DNA from: Ardenticatenaceae bacterium
GTDB lineage: Bacteria > Chloroflexota > Anaerolineae > Promineifilales > Promineifilaceae
Direction: 5' to 3'
Assembly: GCA_027054335.1 (NCBI GenBank)
Contig: JALUPA010000071.1
Coordinates: 1-39,807, forward strand
DNA length: 39,807 bases
Part shown: in pieces, positions 7,659 through 15,245 of the stretch
How the letters are laid out: every line of letters begins with the position of its first letter
How positions within the stretch are numbered: the first letter of the stretch is position 1
The notes under the pieces: model-generated
The model's input: the letters and a program-made list of their open reading frames with translations, nothing else
What the model was told of the DNA's origin: nothing
Databases searched by the model: none
Made by a program: the position numbers and the translations under genes

Positions 7659-8810
7659 TTACCCGCCCAGCACATTTGCCAAAGCCGCCAGCAGCAGTGT
7701 TACATTTTCCGGGCGGCTGTTGAAGCCCATCAGCCCGACGCGCCACACCTGCCCCGCCAGTTGGCCGAAGCCCCCGGCAATCTCAATGTTGTACTCATTC
7801 AGGAGGCGGCCGGCGACGATTTTGGCGTCTACACCGTCGGGAACGCGCACGGTGGTCAGGGCGGGGATGCGCAGCGACGGCTCGGTGACGTGGCAGGACA
7901 GCCCTATCTCCGCCAGGCCGTTCCAGAACAGTGCGGCATTAGCCTGGTGGCGCGTCCAACGGGCCGCCAGCCCTTCCTCGACGACGACGCGCAGCCCTTC
8001 ACGCAGGGCATACATCATGTTGATGGGGGCAGTGTGATGGTAGCTGCGCGTCTGCCCGTCCCAATATTTGCTGAGGAGGCTCATGTCCAGGTACCAGTTG
8101 GCGACTTTGGTTTTACGGCCGTGCAGCTTGTCCAACGCCCGCTGATTGAGGGTAAAGGGAGATGCGCCCGGCGGGCAGCTTAACCCTTTCTGCGAACAGG
8201 AATAAGCTGCGTCCACGCCCCACTCATCCAGGAAGATGGGCGTCGTACCCAGACTGGTCACTGTATCCAGCAGGAGCAGGCAGTCATGTTCCCGGCATAG
8301 TTCGCCGATGCCGGCCATCGGCTGCAACGCCCCGGTAGACGTTTCTGCATGAACCAGGGCCAGAATAGCCGGTTTGTGCCGCTCCAGTGCGGCTCGTATT
8401 TCCGCCAGGGTGAAGACGTCGCCCCAGGGCTTTTCCAGCGTTTGCACATTTGCGCCGTAACGGCCGGCCATATCCACCAGCCGCTCGCCAAAGTAGCCCA
8501 TCACGCCCACCAGAACCACGTCGCCCGGTTCTACCAGATTGGCCAGAGTCGCTTCCATGGCCGCGCTGCCCGTGCCGCTGACGGGCAGGGTGAAGGGATT
8601 ATCGGTCTGCCAGACGTAACGCAGCATTTCCTGAATCTCGTTCATCACGCTAATAAAGGCCGGATCAAGGTGGCCTACTTCGGGTGCAGCGATGGCTTGC
8701 TGCACGCGGGGGTGGGTGTTGGAGGGGCCGGGACCCAGCAGTAGGCGCGGTGGTACGTCCAGTTGGCCGGTATTAATTCGATGAGTTTCGTTGATATTGG
8801 GGTAATTCAT
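7659..8810 (-). CDS. Class V aminotransferase, alanine/serine-glyoxylate type
   Basis: This 383-residue PLP enzyme belongs to the alanine-glyoxylate/serine-pyruvate aminotransferase family. It opens with L-L-L-G-P-G-P-S-N (23-31), the family's substrate loop, followed by [10 protein letters not shown] (77-86) that holds the cofactor phosphate. D182-T-V-T-S-L-G contacts the pyridine nitrogen, and S-C-S-Q-K-G-L contains the Schiff-base Lys208. Arg near the C-terminus (V-W-R-V-G-L-M-G) would bind the substrate carboxylate. The enzyme most likely converts glyoxylate to glycine with alanine or serine as donor. Its neighbours, a 2-hydroxyacid (glycolate-type) oxidase and a DAO-family amine oxidase, both could yield glyoxylate, so a shared role in glyoxylate handling is plausible. 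Confidence 0.93.
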   Translation of the reverse strand: MNYPNINETHRINTGQLDVPPRLLLGPGPSNTHPRVQQAIAAPEVGHLDPAFISVMNEIQEMLRYVWQTDNPFTLPVSGTGSAAMEATLANLVEPGDVVLVGVMGYFGERLVDMAGRYGANVQTLEKPWGDVFTLAEIRAALERHKPAILALVHAETSTGALQPMAGIGELCREHDCLLLLDTVTSLGTTPIFLDEWGVDAAYSCSQKGLSCPPGASPFTLNQRALDKLHGRKTKVANWYLDMSLLSKYWDGQTRSYHHTAPINMMYALREGLRVVVEEGLAARWTRHQANAALFWNGLAEIGLSCHVTEPSLRIPALTTVRVPDGVDAKIVAGRLLNEYNIEIAGGFGQLAGQVWRVGLMGFNSRPENVTLLLAALANVLGG

Positions 8811-8910
8811 GGGTTTCCTCCTCGCGGGTTATCTCGCGGATGAATGGATCGCGGCTAGAATTTTTAAAAAATCTGCGATCTATCTATGTCATATGCGTAA
8901 ATTTTAACAT

Positions 8911-8980
8911 TGTCATTCCGAGGAATCGAGGAACCTTTCGCGTGTGCAGTGAAGGATTCCTCACCGCGTTCGGAGCGACA
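8911..8980. repeat. TGTCATTCCGAGG...CGGAGCGACA imperfect inverted repeat
   Basis: TGTCATTCCGAGGAATCGAGG at the left and GGATTCCTCACCGCGTTCGGAGCGACA at the right pair imperfectly and resemble a widespread intergenic repeat of environmental bacteria. The 8811-9058 gap between the two minus-strand genes contains this unit and no gene. Confidence 0.55.
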
Positions 8981-9058
8981 GGCCGTGGTTTGTCGTGTTT
9001 CTGATAATACGCTGGAATCATACGTCGGGTAAGGGGATATTTCAAGTGACAGGAATCC

Positions 9059-10444
9059 TTACAACTGGCCGGATGTAGCGTCCCAGGTTTGCAGGCGCTT
9101 TTGGTAAGCTGGGTCGTCATAACGGCTGAGTTGGAAGACGGGGGCGTAGCCGGGCAGATCGCTGCCAGCAATGTGGGCAGCAATGAGATCGCCGCCGGCC
9201 TGGGAGGCCATAATGCCAAAACCGGACAGCGCACCGAAGATGTAGGCCCCTTCTACGGGCAGGGGGCCGATGAGGGGCCGGTTTTCCCGCGTTTTGCAGT
9301 AGTAGCCGCCGTCTACATACGGCCGTCCCAACCGATCAATGTAAGGTTGAAAGCCGGGAACCATGTGGGCCAGCCCCCGCAGCACAATTTCCGGGTAATC
9401 CGGGTCAAATTGGGGCGGCCAAACCACCTCCCGCTGCTCCAATTCGTATGTCCACAAGATCAGCACGATGGGACTGTCACCCAGACCGTCCGGCCGGAAA
9501 TGAATACCGGCGGGGAAGGTGTTCAGCAGAAAGTGCAGCTCTTCGTCCTGGGCCAGTTCCGCTCGCTCCTCGGCCGTCCAGTAAAGCGGCACGGGGTCTT
9601 GCCAGATGAGCATGGGTACGTCACGAGGGATGACGCCGGCTTTATCCCGGATGGACAGTTTGGCGTGCAGTTCGTTGAAGACGGGCAGTTCTAACCCCAG
9701 CATTTGCCCCACCTGGCCGATGAGCGGCCCGGCGGCGTTGAGGAAGCGGGGGGTGTGGATGCTGATGGGGTTGCTATTGGTGGGATGAATGGTTACGGCC
9801 GTTACCCGTCCACCTTCAACATCAATCCCCGACACCTGCCCCCGCACCAGTCTGGCTCCATGTGCTTTAGCCTGATCCAGCAAATACATACCCAACTGCT
9901 GCGCACTCATCCAGCCGCAGCGGCGCGGGTGCAGCATGGCAATCACGTCCGGGTTGATAAAGGGGAACAGGTTACGGATCATGGACGGGTCGAGGATGAG
10001 ATCGGCCCCACCCGGCTGGTTTTGGTATCCCTCGGCGGCCCAGGGGACGTAAGGCGGGTCGTCCGGGCGACCGGTGTGGACGCGCAATTCGCCCGCGCCC
10101 AGCGCCGACGCTTCTGCGGCAAAGGCACGCATCGCTTTGGCTTGGTCGGGATCGGCTGTGAGGAAGACGTAGCCGCGCCGGTTCAAGCCGAAAAAGTTAT
10201 CGCTCTCTTCCGCCAGTTCCTCCAGCAAATCAATGCTGCGATTCATGTAGCGCACCATCTCGTCACCGGGGCCAGGCCACCAGTTGCGGTACGCTTCGGT
10301 GGATTTATCGCTGGTGAAGGTGAGGGGTTCGCGTTCGTCTACCAGCACGACGTTTTTCATGCCGTGTCGGACGGTAAGGTAATAGGCAGCGGAAATACCG
10401 GCAATGCCGGCCCCGCAAATGACGATTTCGGCGGTTTCAGACAT
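9059..10444 (-). CDS. FAD-dependent oxidoreductase, DAO family (sarcosine/dimethylglycine oxidase-like)
   Basis: The 461-residue protein has an N-terminal Rossmann dinucleotide site, G-A-G-I-A-G-I-S-A-A-Y-Y-L (11-23), followed by the acidic ribose-binding V-D-E-R. A DAO-type C-terminus reads T-R-E-N-R-P-L-I-G-P-L ... G-A-L-S-G-F-G-I-M-A-S-Q-A-G, the flavin isoalloxazine loop of this family. There is no signal peptide. DAO members oxidise N-methyl amino acids, D-amino acids or glycerol phosphate. The long middle insertion and W-W-P-G motif resemble sarcosine oxidase beta-type proteins. With a glyoxylate aminotransferase next door and a corrinoid methylamine locus in the same window, sarcosine or dimethylglycine is a reasonable guess, not a proof. 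Confidence 0.85.
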   Translation of the reverse strand: MSETAEIVICGAGIAGISAAYYLTVRHGMKNVVLVDEREPLTFTSDKSTEAYRNWWPGPGDEMVRYMNRSIDLLEELAEESDNFFGLNRRGYVFLTADPDQAKAMRAFAAEASALGAGELRVHTGRPDDPPYVPWAAEGYQNQPGGADLILDPSMIRNLFPFINPDVIAMLHPRRCGWMSAQQLGMYLLDQAKAHGARLVRGQVSGIDVEGGRVTAVTIHPTNSNPISIHTPRFLNAAGPLIGQVGQMLGLELPVFNELHAKLSIRDKAGVIPRDVPMLIWQDPVPLYWTAEERAELAQDEELHFLLNTFPAGIHFRPDGLGDSPIVLILWTYELEQREVVWPPQFDPDYPEIVLRGLAHMVPGFQPYIDRLGRPYVDGGYYCKTRENRPLIGPLPVEGAYIFGALSGFGIMASQAGGDLIAAHIAGSDLPGYAPVFQLSRYDDPAYQKRLQTWDATSGQL

Positions 10445-10463
10445 TAAATATCCTCAGAAATCG

Positions 10464-10522
10464 GCCGCGGATTGCGCGGATTTCACAGGATTAAATCTGC
10501 GTAAATCCGCGCAATCTGCGGC
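10464..10522. repeat. GCCGCGGATTGCGCGGATTT inverted repeat
   Basis: The 20-base left arm (10464-10483) matches the reverse complement of 10503-10522 with one mismatch. It fills most of the gap between the DAO oxidase start and rnz, and its last base is the first base of the rnz stop codon read on the plus strand. Related copies lie at 22955-23032 and 26518-26604. Confidence 0.8.
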
Positions 10523-11463
10523 TAATTGTTTTCCACTTTTACCGCTCCCGCCCGCGTAATCTGGAAATGGTCAAAGTCGTGAGCCACGTAGGTGTTAGGG
10601 AAAACGGCGCGGGCTTCGCGGCGCACGTCGCGGGTGTGGTAGCGGCGGGAGAGATGGGTCAGAATCAGGGTGTTAACGTGGGCTTCCCGCGCCAGTTGGG
10701 CCGATTGAGCGGCCGTCATATGCCCAAATTTGGCGGCCATTGCCGCATCTTCCTGTAAATAGGTGGCTTCGATGACCAGTGTGTCCGCATTTTGACATAC
10801 GTCTAGCAAGTTATCGGTACGGCCAACGTCGCCTATGTGGACGTATTTGACGCCGGGAACGGGGTCGCCCAGCACGTCGTCTGGGGTGATGGTACGGCCG
10901 TCAGCCAACACCACATTCTCTCCGCGCACCAGCCGGGAGCGTTCCGGGCCAAAGGGGACGCCTAGTTCGTTGGCCTGGTCGTTGCGGAAGGGGCGGCGCG
11001 TCTTTTCGGCAAAAACGTAGCCGTAACAGCCGGGGCCGCGATGGGAGACGGGTACGGCCGTAAGCGTGAATTTATCGTCTTCCATAATGATGCCCGGTTC
11101 CACTTCGATGAGATTAATTTGCAGCGGGGTACGGCCGTTGGGGAAAACCACCTTGAACAACAGATCAGACACGCGGCGCAGGGTGGCACGGCCGCCGTAA
11201 ATATCCACCTGATCCAGATTTTCCCAGCGGCTGATGGTGGAAATAAAGCCGCCCAACCCCAGGATGTGATCCAAGTGGCTGTGGGTAAGCAAAATTTTGT
11301 TCAGCCGCTTAAAGCCCAGCCCGCTGCGTAAAATCTGCCGCTGCGTACCTTCGCCGCAGTCCAGCAGGAAGCGGTACTCCCGGTGCAAAATCATATGCGC
11401 TGACAGGCCGCGATGGACGGAGGGGGCGGAGGCGGATGTGCCTAAAAAGATAAGTTCGAACAT
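10522..11463 (-). CDS. rnz: Ribonuclease Z (tRNA 3' processing endonuclease)
   Basis: RNase Z cuts pre-tRNAs after the discriminator base. The 313-residue product is a metallo-beta-lactamase fold protein that begins M-F-E-L-I-F-L-G-T-S-A-S-A-P and has the zinc motif H-S-H-L-D-H at 61-66. Later metal ligands are in V-S-H-R-G-P-G-C-Y-G, the G-D-V-G-R-T-D loop, and L-T-H-L-S-R-R-Y near the C-terminus. I take the ATG at 11463 because it gives the canonical N-terminus. The frame also opens 19 codons upstream, but that part lies in the GGTAATTGGGTAATTGG repeat. The flexible-arm region is present, so length and motifs agree with the tRNase Z family rather than a generic hydrolase. Confidence 0.9.
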   Translation of the reverse strand: MFELIFLGTSASAPSVHRGLSAHMILHREYRFLLDCGEGTQRQILRSGLGFKRLNKILLTHSHLDHILGLGGFISTISRWENLDQVDIYGGRATLRRVSDLLFKVVFPNGRTPLQINLIEVEPGIIMEDDKFTLTAVPVSHRGPGCYGYVFAEKTRRPFRNDQANELGVPFGPERSRLVRGENVVLADGRTITPDDVLGDPVPGVKYVHIGDVGRTDNLLDVCQNADTLVIEATYLQEDAAMAAKFGHMTAAQSAQLAREAHVNTLILTHLSRRYHTRDVRREARAVFPNTYVAHDFDHFQITRAGAVKVENN

Positions 11464-11467
11464 AGTT

Positions 11468-11525
11468 GGGTAATTATGTAATTGGGTAATTGGGCAATTA
11501 CTCAATACCCAGTTACCCAATTACC
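11468..11525. repeat. GGTAATTGGGTAATTGGG inverted repeat
   Basis: Short units of TAATTGGG run toward the centre and CCCAATTACC toward the right end, giving a hairpin right before the rnz start codon. The same unit flanks the composite repeat at 26486-26632. Confidence 0.7.
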
Positions 11526-11699
11526 AGTTTGCTGATATTTGTAACAATAACGTTTTTTTGCAGGATGGCAACTGGAATTTATTTGGCGAATGGAGCGCGA
11601 TCGCCTATATTTTGTGGAACGGGTTAGGCTTAATGTTAGGGTGTTTATCACTTGTCACGTAAAGATGACTGAGACCGTTTTGTTTTGGAGATAGCAAGT

Positions 11700-12668
11700 A
11701 TGGATATAACATTCCATTACCCCCCTGAGTTATTCGAACTGCTTGTTGAGGCGATACCTCGGCTTTTCAGGTCCAAGAAGGCGGTTTTACTATTTCTTCA
11801 AGGTGCTAGTGTGGGTTCAGATTTACTGGATGATCTCTGGCGAAAGGTTGAGACCGATAGAGATAACATACACAAATATGAAATAGTCCGAACGGCGTTG
11901 ACCCGCTTGAATGAACGAGGGGAAGTGACCCTGCGGGAACGGCGGGAGATTCTCAGACGGGTGACTGAATTCGAGGATTTTTCTACTTGCTGGCCAAATG
12001 ACCAACTTAAGGCTAAAGGGCTTGTTGCTGAGATCAGACGAGTTGTGGATGTCAAAGACTCGTTTACCAGAATGAGACAAGAGATGGAAAAAGAGCGAAA
12101 AAAGCATCAAGTCGAACACGAGGCAAAAATAAAGGCGATCAGAGAGAAACAATCTAAGTTAGCTAGCATCAAGGATGATTTATTTGCCCTCTTTACGATA
12201 CCAGACAATCAGAGCCAGAAGCGAGGCAAGCTACTGGAAAGCGTACTTAATCGTTTGTTCGATTTCAATGGCATATTGATCCGTGAAGCCTTCGAGATTG
12301 TCGGTGATGAGGGAGAAGGAATTACTGAACAGATTGATGGTGTGGTGGAAATTGATGGTTACTTGTACCTTGTTGAGATGAAATGGTGGAAAGATCCACT
12401 CGGAACTGCACAGGTATCACCTCATCTGGTGAAAGTGTTCAATCGAGGGCATGTTGGTGGTATCCTAATCTCCAATTCAGGTTACACACGACCAGCCATC
12501 AAGACTTGTAGAGAAGCTCTTGCCCAAAAGAGTGTAATGTTGTGCGAACTTGAAGAAATCGTGATGTTGTTAGAGCAGCAAACCGGCCTTAAAGACTTCT
12601 TGAAGAGAAAAATCAATGCAGCCGTAATTGAAAAGAAACCTCTTTTCAAGCCCCTAGAGCAGAACTAG
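11700..12668 (+). CDS. Mrr-like restriction endonuclease-fold protein with coiled coil
   Basis: The 322-residue product ends in a PD-(D/E)XK nuclease-like domain. E180 lies in G-K-L-L-E-S-V-L-N-R-L-F, D213 in E-Q-I-D-G-V-V, and E226-x-K228 in L-V-E-M-K-W-W. This order of E, D and E-x-K matches Mrr_cat-type enzymes that cut modified or foreign DNA. The N-terminal half is helical, and residues about 118-155 (many K, E, R) look like a coiled coil. The start at 11700 has GGAG 9 bases upstream. No methylase or other defence gene adjoins it, so it could be an orphan type IV-like nuclease. The gene is clearly AT-richer than its neighbours and has no ACGGCCGT, which points to transfer. Confidence 0.75.
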   Translation: MDITFHYPPELFELLVEAIPRLFRSKKAVLLFLQGASVGSDLLDDLWRKVETDRDNIHKYEIVRTALTRLNERGEVTLRERREILRRVTEFEDFSTCWPNDQLKAKGLVAEIRRVVDVKDSFTRMRQEMEKERKKHQVEHEAKIKAIREKQSKLASIKDDLFALFTIPDNQSQKRGKLLESVLNRLFDFNGILIREAFEIVGDEGEGITEQIDGVVEIDGYLYLVEMKWWKDPLGTAQVSPHLVKVFNRGHVGGILISNSGYTRPAIKTCREALAQKSVMLCELEEIVMLLEQQTGLKDFLKRKINAAVIEKKPLFKPLEQN

Positions 12669-12710
12669 CAATTCTTGGGTACGCCTTAAGCCAATTATGG
12701 AAGGTGGTGT

Positions 12711-12956
12711 ATGAGTACAATCATTTCTATGAGTGTCTTGCGTCATAAAATGGATGCGGTTTTGAACGGGTTGGCTGAGGCTGGCGATGTGGTGATTACC
12801 CGGCACGGTCGTCCCACGGCCGTACTTCTTGACTTTGCCCGGTATGAAGGGCTAATGACCCAATTGGAAGATTTGACTGACCTGGTGAGTTTGGGAGAAG
12901 CCGTCAATGAACCGGTACGCCCTTACGAACAATTTTTAGCTGAACTAGCGGAGTAG
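12711..12956 (+). CDS. Phd/YefM-family antitoxin, no toxin adjacent
   Basis: The 81-residue protein fits the Phd/YefM antitoxin family. It has a small DNA-binding N-terminal fold with S-V-L-R-H-K-M-D-A-V-L-N and the typical V-V-I-T-R-H-G-R-P-T-A-V-L-L-D strand-turn (about 27-41), then an acidic C-terminal tail that would neutralise a toxin. Such proteins normally autoregulate an operon with a RelE- or Doc-type toxin. Here no toxin frame follows, because the next gene lies on the other strand. It might be an orphan, or act in trans. A GGTGG precedes the ATG. An ACGGCCGT octamer lies in the conserved R-P-T-A-V. Confidence 0.8.
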   Translation: MSTIISMSVLRHKMDAVLNGLAEAGDVVITRHGRPTAVLLDFARYEGLMTQLEDLTDLVSLGEAVNEPVRPYEQFLAELAE

Positions 12957-12962
12957 CTGGTC

Positions 12963-13204
12963 TTAGCCGATATAAACCTGAACGCGGTCACCGTCGTCAT
13001 CGTCTACGTCAATCATTAGCGGCTCGGCACCGGGTTCGCGCATGGTTTCCTGGGCGGCGGTTCATAAGGTTCTACGATGTCGCCACTGAGAGGTGGCTGG
13101 CTGCTTGAGGCTGTTTCTAAAGCGTCCAGGAGTTCCATAGCCTGTTCGGTACTGATTGTGCCGTCCTGGAGCATTTTCAGGATATGTTCGCGTTCTTCGT
13201 TCAT
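12963..13204 (-). pseudogene. SHOCT-like domain protein, split by a frameshift
   Basis: The N-terminal part, M-N-E-E-R-E-H-I-L-K-M-L-Q-D-G-T-I-S-T-E-Q-A (from 13204), is a SHOCT-like helical hairpin of the type that starts many small regulators and DUF4097-like proteins. The frame ends early at 13016 with an atypical tail. In another frame the DNA just downstream encodes E-P-L-M-I-D-V-D-D-D-G-D-R-V-Q-V-Y-I-G and a stop at 12963-12965, which is the expected C-terminal strand of this family. A single indel near 13061 would rejoin them. It could be a real mutation or a sequencing/assembly error. Confidence 0.6.
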
Positions 13205-13208
13205 GGGA

Positions 13209-13712
13209 TTAGACCACGCCCACGGCCGTAGCCACGGCCGTGCTAAACAAAATTACCGCCGCGCAAATGATATTGACCCACAACAGCCGTTTTTCCTGCC
13301 GCGCCAGTTTTTCCTGTTCTGCTTGGGCTAAGGACGGCCGTTTCGCCCGCAGCATCTCCGCCCGATCAAACGCCGGAAACAGGCCAAACTGCATATAGGC
13401 CATCACCCCAATCAACAGGACAAAAGCGATATGCTTAATCAGCATCGCCCAGGCCCAAACCCCGTCAATAGCCAGAAAACCGCTGTAATTCGGATCATTT
13501 GTCATCTGCACAAAACCGGTGATGAGTAACAGCACCAGACTGAGATTGGCCCAGGGCAGCAGCTTTTTCTGCACAGCCAGCCAATCATTTCCCGCCAACG
13601 CCCCCTGCCGAAAAGCGGGCCAGGCCGCCAGCACAATCACCAGCAGCGCTCCAAACCAGACGACGGTGGAAATCAGATGAATCCAGTAGGAAAAAACGAT
13701 AATCCAGAACAT
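13209..13712 (-). CDS. CopD-like four-helix membrane protein
   Basis: The 167-residue protein has four hydrophobic segments (about 3-30, 50-72, 84-112, 143-167). Helix 1 carries Y-W-I-H-L-I-S-T-V-V-W-F-G-A-L and helix 3 carries M-L-I-K-H-I-A-F. The placed histidines resemble the CopD/copper-import-like family and related haem-binding membrane proteins. No copper-binding periplasmic partner (CopC) is nearby, so a role in copper or haem handling is only a family-based guess. It sits four bases upstream of the end of the SHOCT-like gene's start region on the same strand, and a TGATGCG inverted repeat lies directly before its ATG. Confidence 0.75.
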   Translation of the reverse strand: MFWIIVFSYWIHLISTVVWFGALLVIVLAAWPAFRQGALAGNDWLAVQKKLLPWANLSLVLLLITGFVQMTNDPNYSGFLAIDGVWAWAMLIKHIAFVLLIGVMAYMQFGLFPAFDRAEMLRAKRPSLAQAEQEKLARQEKRLLWVNIICAAVILFSTAVATAVGVV

Positions 13713-13716
13713 AGTT

Positions 13717-13775
13717 GCGTGATGCGTGATGCGTGATGCGTGATCCGCCTTTACGAATCACACATCACGCATCAC
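13717..13775. repeat. TGATGCG inverted repeat that supplies the ATPase gene's stop codon
   Basis: Four GCGTGAT units at the left and ATCACACATCACGCATCAC at the right pair around a short TCCGCCTTTACGA centre. The TGA stop of the minus-strand AlbA_2 gene (13772-13774) is one of the repeat's own TGATGCG units. Confidence 0.8.
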
Positions 13776-15121
13776 TTCAAAATATAATGCGTTCCCTTCT
13801 TCGAGCCGATTTTTAATAATATATTCCGGTTGACCAAATCCACCAAATCCAGGCGCAGGGTTTCGGCGGATACGTCGGGGCAAAGTTTTTGATATTCCCG
13901 GTTGGTGATGCTGCCGTGTTCCCGCACATAGGTCAGGGCGCGGGTCTGCCGTTCATTCATGCTGCGCGTCCATTTGGGCGAGGGGGCGCGTTCCCGCTTG
14001 TTGTGCAGGGTGACGGTGAAGAGGTGGGACGTGGCCTTGAACTCCGGCGGGGGATGGCCGGCCTGCACCATTTCCTCGATCATCTGGTCAATGCCCAGCC
14101 CCAATTCTTCGATGTAGCCCCACTGGAACAGGCCGCTGACCAGGCGCGGGTTGCGGGAAAAATGTTCTTCTACCAAGTTGTCCAGCGTCATATAGCCGGG
14201 CAGCCCGCCGGGGCTGATGATTTCCAGCCGGTTGGCGTACATGCGGATTTCAATGCGCCGGCCCCGGATGCGGTAATCCCGGTGGGCGATGGCGTTGACC
14301 AGGGCTTCGCGCACGGCAAAACGGGGGTATTCCAGCAGTTCTTCCCGCTCCAGATTGTTGACGGTAGCCCCGACGCGCATCTCTTCAAAGATGACGTTCC
14401 AGGCGCGCTCCACAATGCGGGCCAGCGAGCCGCCGATTTCATCCCGACGGCCGTAGCCAATCCCCCCATCTGCGCCGCGCGGTTCCGTCCCCGGAAATTT
14501 GACGAACACGACGCCGCTCTGCGGGAAGAACATCTGTGGCTTCTTGCCAAAAAGTAAAATGCCGATGGTCGTCGGGTGGCCTGCCCGGTCGGTCGCGCCA
14601 ATTTCGTAGAGCAGTTCGGCGGTGGATGCGGGGCGGCCACCGCCGCGCAGTTCCCGCCGCTCCAGGTAGTTGCGGATGATTTCTCCGTCCAGGTCGTCGG
14701 AGCGGGCGCCGGGAACGACTTCGATTTCAAATTCGGCCGTATTTTTGCTGTTGGCCAGTTTACGCAGTTCGTCGCCGGAGAGGGGGCGGTTGTGCGCGCC
14801 GCGGCGAATGAGGACACGGCCGTCAGCCAAAGCGTGTAGTTCTGTGCTGCGGGGCACGCGAATGCCGATGAGGGCGCCGGAAGGCGTTTCCACGGCCTGC
14901 CATTGAGTGGGCACAGGCGGGCGGCACAGGGCGGCCGCTTCCTGCAGGGCACCTTCTGCTTCTTCTTCCCAGATCGTTTCGACGGGACGGCCGTCCTCGT
15001 CCAGCCCCAGCACAATCAGGCCGCCGTCCCCATTGGCAAAAGCCACCAGACACTCAGCCAGCGGTTCGACGACGGCCGTTGGCAAATAAGCAAGACGCTG
15101 ATTCGGTGTGCCCTTTAACAT
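13772..15121 (-). CDS. AlbA_2/Schlafen-type ATP-binding transcriptional regulator-like protein
   Basis: The 449-residue protein has the AlbA_2 (Schlafen AlbA) nucleic-acid-binding domain at about 15-120 with F-A-N-G-D-G-G-L-I-V-L-G-L-D-E and L-I-R-R-G-A-H-N-R-P. This is followed by an HATPase_c_4 region (A-V-R-E-A-L-V-N-A-I-A-H-R-D-Y and R-M-Y-A-N-R-L-E-I-I-S-P-G-G-L-P-G) and a C-terminal winged-helix. Such proteins are usually called putative transcriptional regulators or RecG-C-like. The start at 15121 (M-L-K-G-T) was chosen because the upstream part of the open frame runs into the GGAGATT repeat and the divergent aminotransferase gene. Substrate and targets are unknown. Confidence 0.85.
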   Translation of the reverse strand: MLKGTPNQRLAYLPTAVVEPLAECLVAFANGDGGLIVLGLDEDGRPVETIWEEEAEGALQEAAALCRPPVPTQWQAVETPSGALIGIRVPRSTELHALADGRVLIRRGAHNRPLSGDELRKLANSKNTAEFEIEVVPGARSDDLDGEIIRNYLERRELRGGGRPASTAELLYEIGATDRAGHPTTIGILLFGKKPQMFFPQSGVVFVKFPGTEPRGADGGIGYGRRDEIGGSLARIVERAWNVIFEEMRVGATVNNLEREELLEYPRFAVREALVNAIAHRDYRIRGRRIEIRMYANRLEIISPGGLPGYMTLDNLVEEHFSRNPRLVSGLFQWGYIEELGLGIDQMIEEMVQAGHPPPEFKATSHLFTVTLHNKRERAPSPKWTRSMNERQTRALTYVREHGSITNREYQKLCPDVSAETLRLDLVDLVNRNILLKIGSKKGTHYILK

Positions 15122-15155
15122 TGCCCAATTATACACAAAATTGATATAGTTGAGA

Positions 15156-15231
15156 CTGGAGATTAGAGATTGGAGATTTTCCGCAAACGGCTGACAATCT
15201 CCAATCTCTAATCTCCAATTTCCCAATCTCC
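15156..15231. repeat. GGAGATTAGAGATTGGAGATT inverted repeat
   Basis: CTGGAGATTAGAGATTGGAG at the left pairs with CTCCAATCTCTAATCTCCA at the right between two divergent genes. It thus lies where the promoters of both the AlbA_2 gene and the aminotransferase gene must be. Copies also occur at 425-442 (partial), 27471-27524 and inside aroA at 28186-28221. Confidence 0.8.
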
Positions 15232-15245
15232 AAAAAGAGGCAACC

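Noticed and set aside
9704-10447. A 247-codon plus-strand frame opposite the DAO oxidase
   Set aside because: The sense gene has intact FAD motifs, while the plus-strand frame has no domain.
11590-11610. Single GCGATCGC (cyanobacterial HIP1) octamer
   Set aside because: Only one obvious copy was seen; the iterated octamer here is ACGGCCGT.
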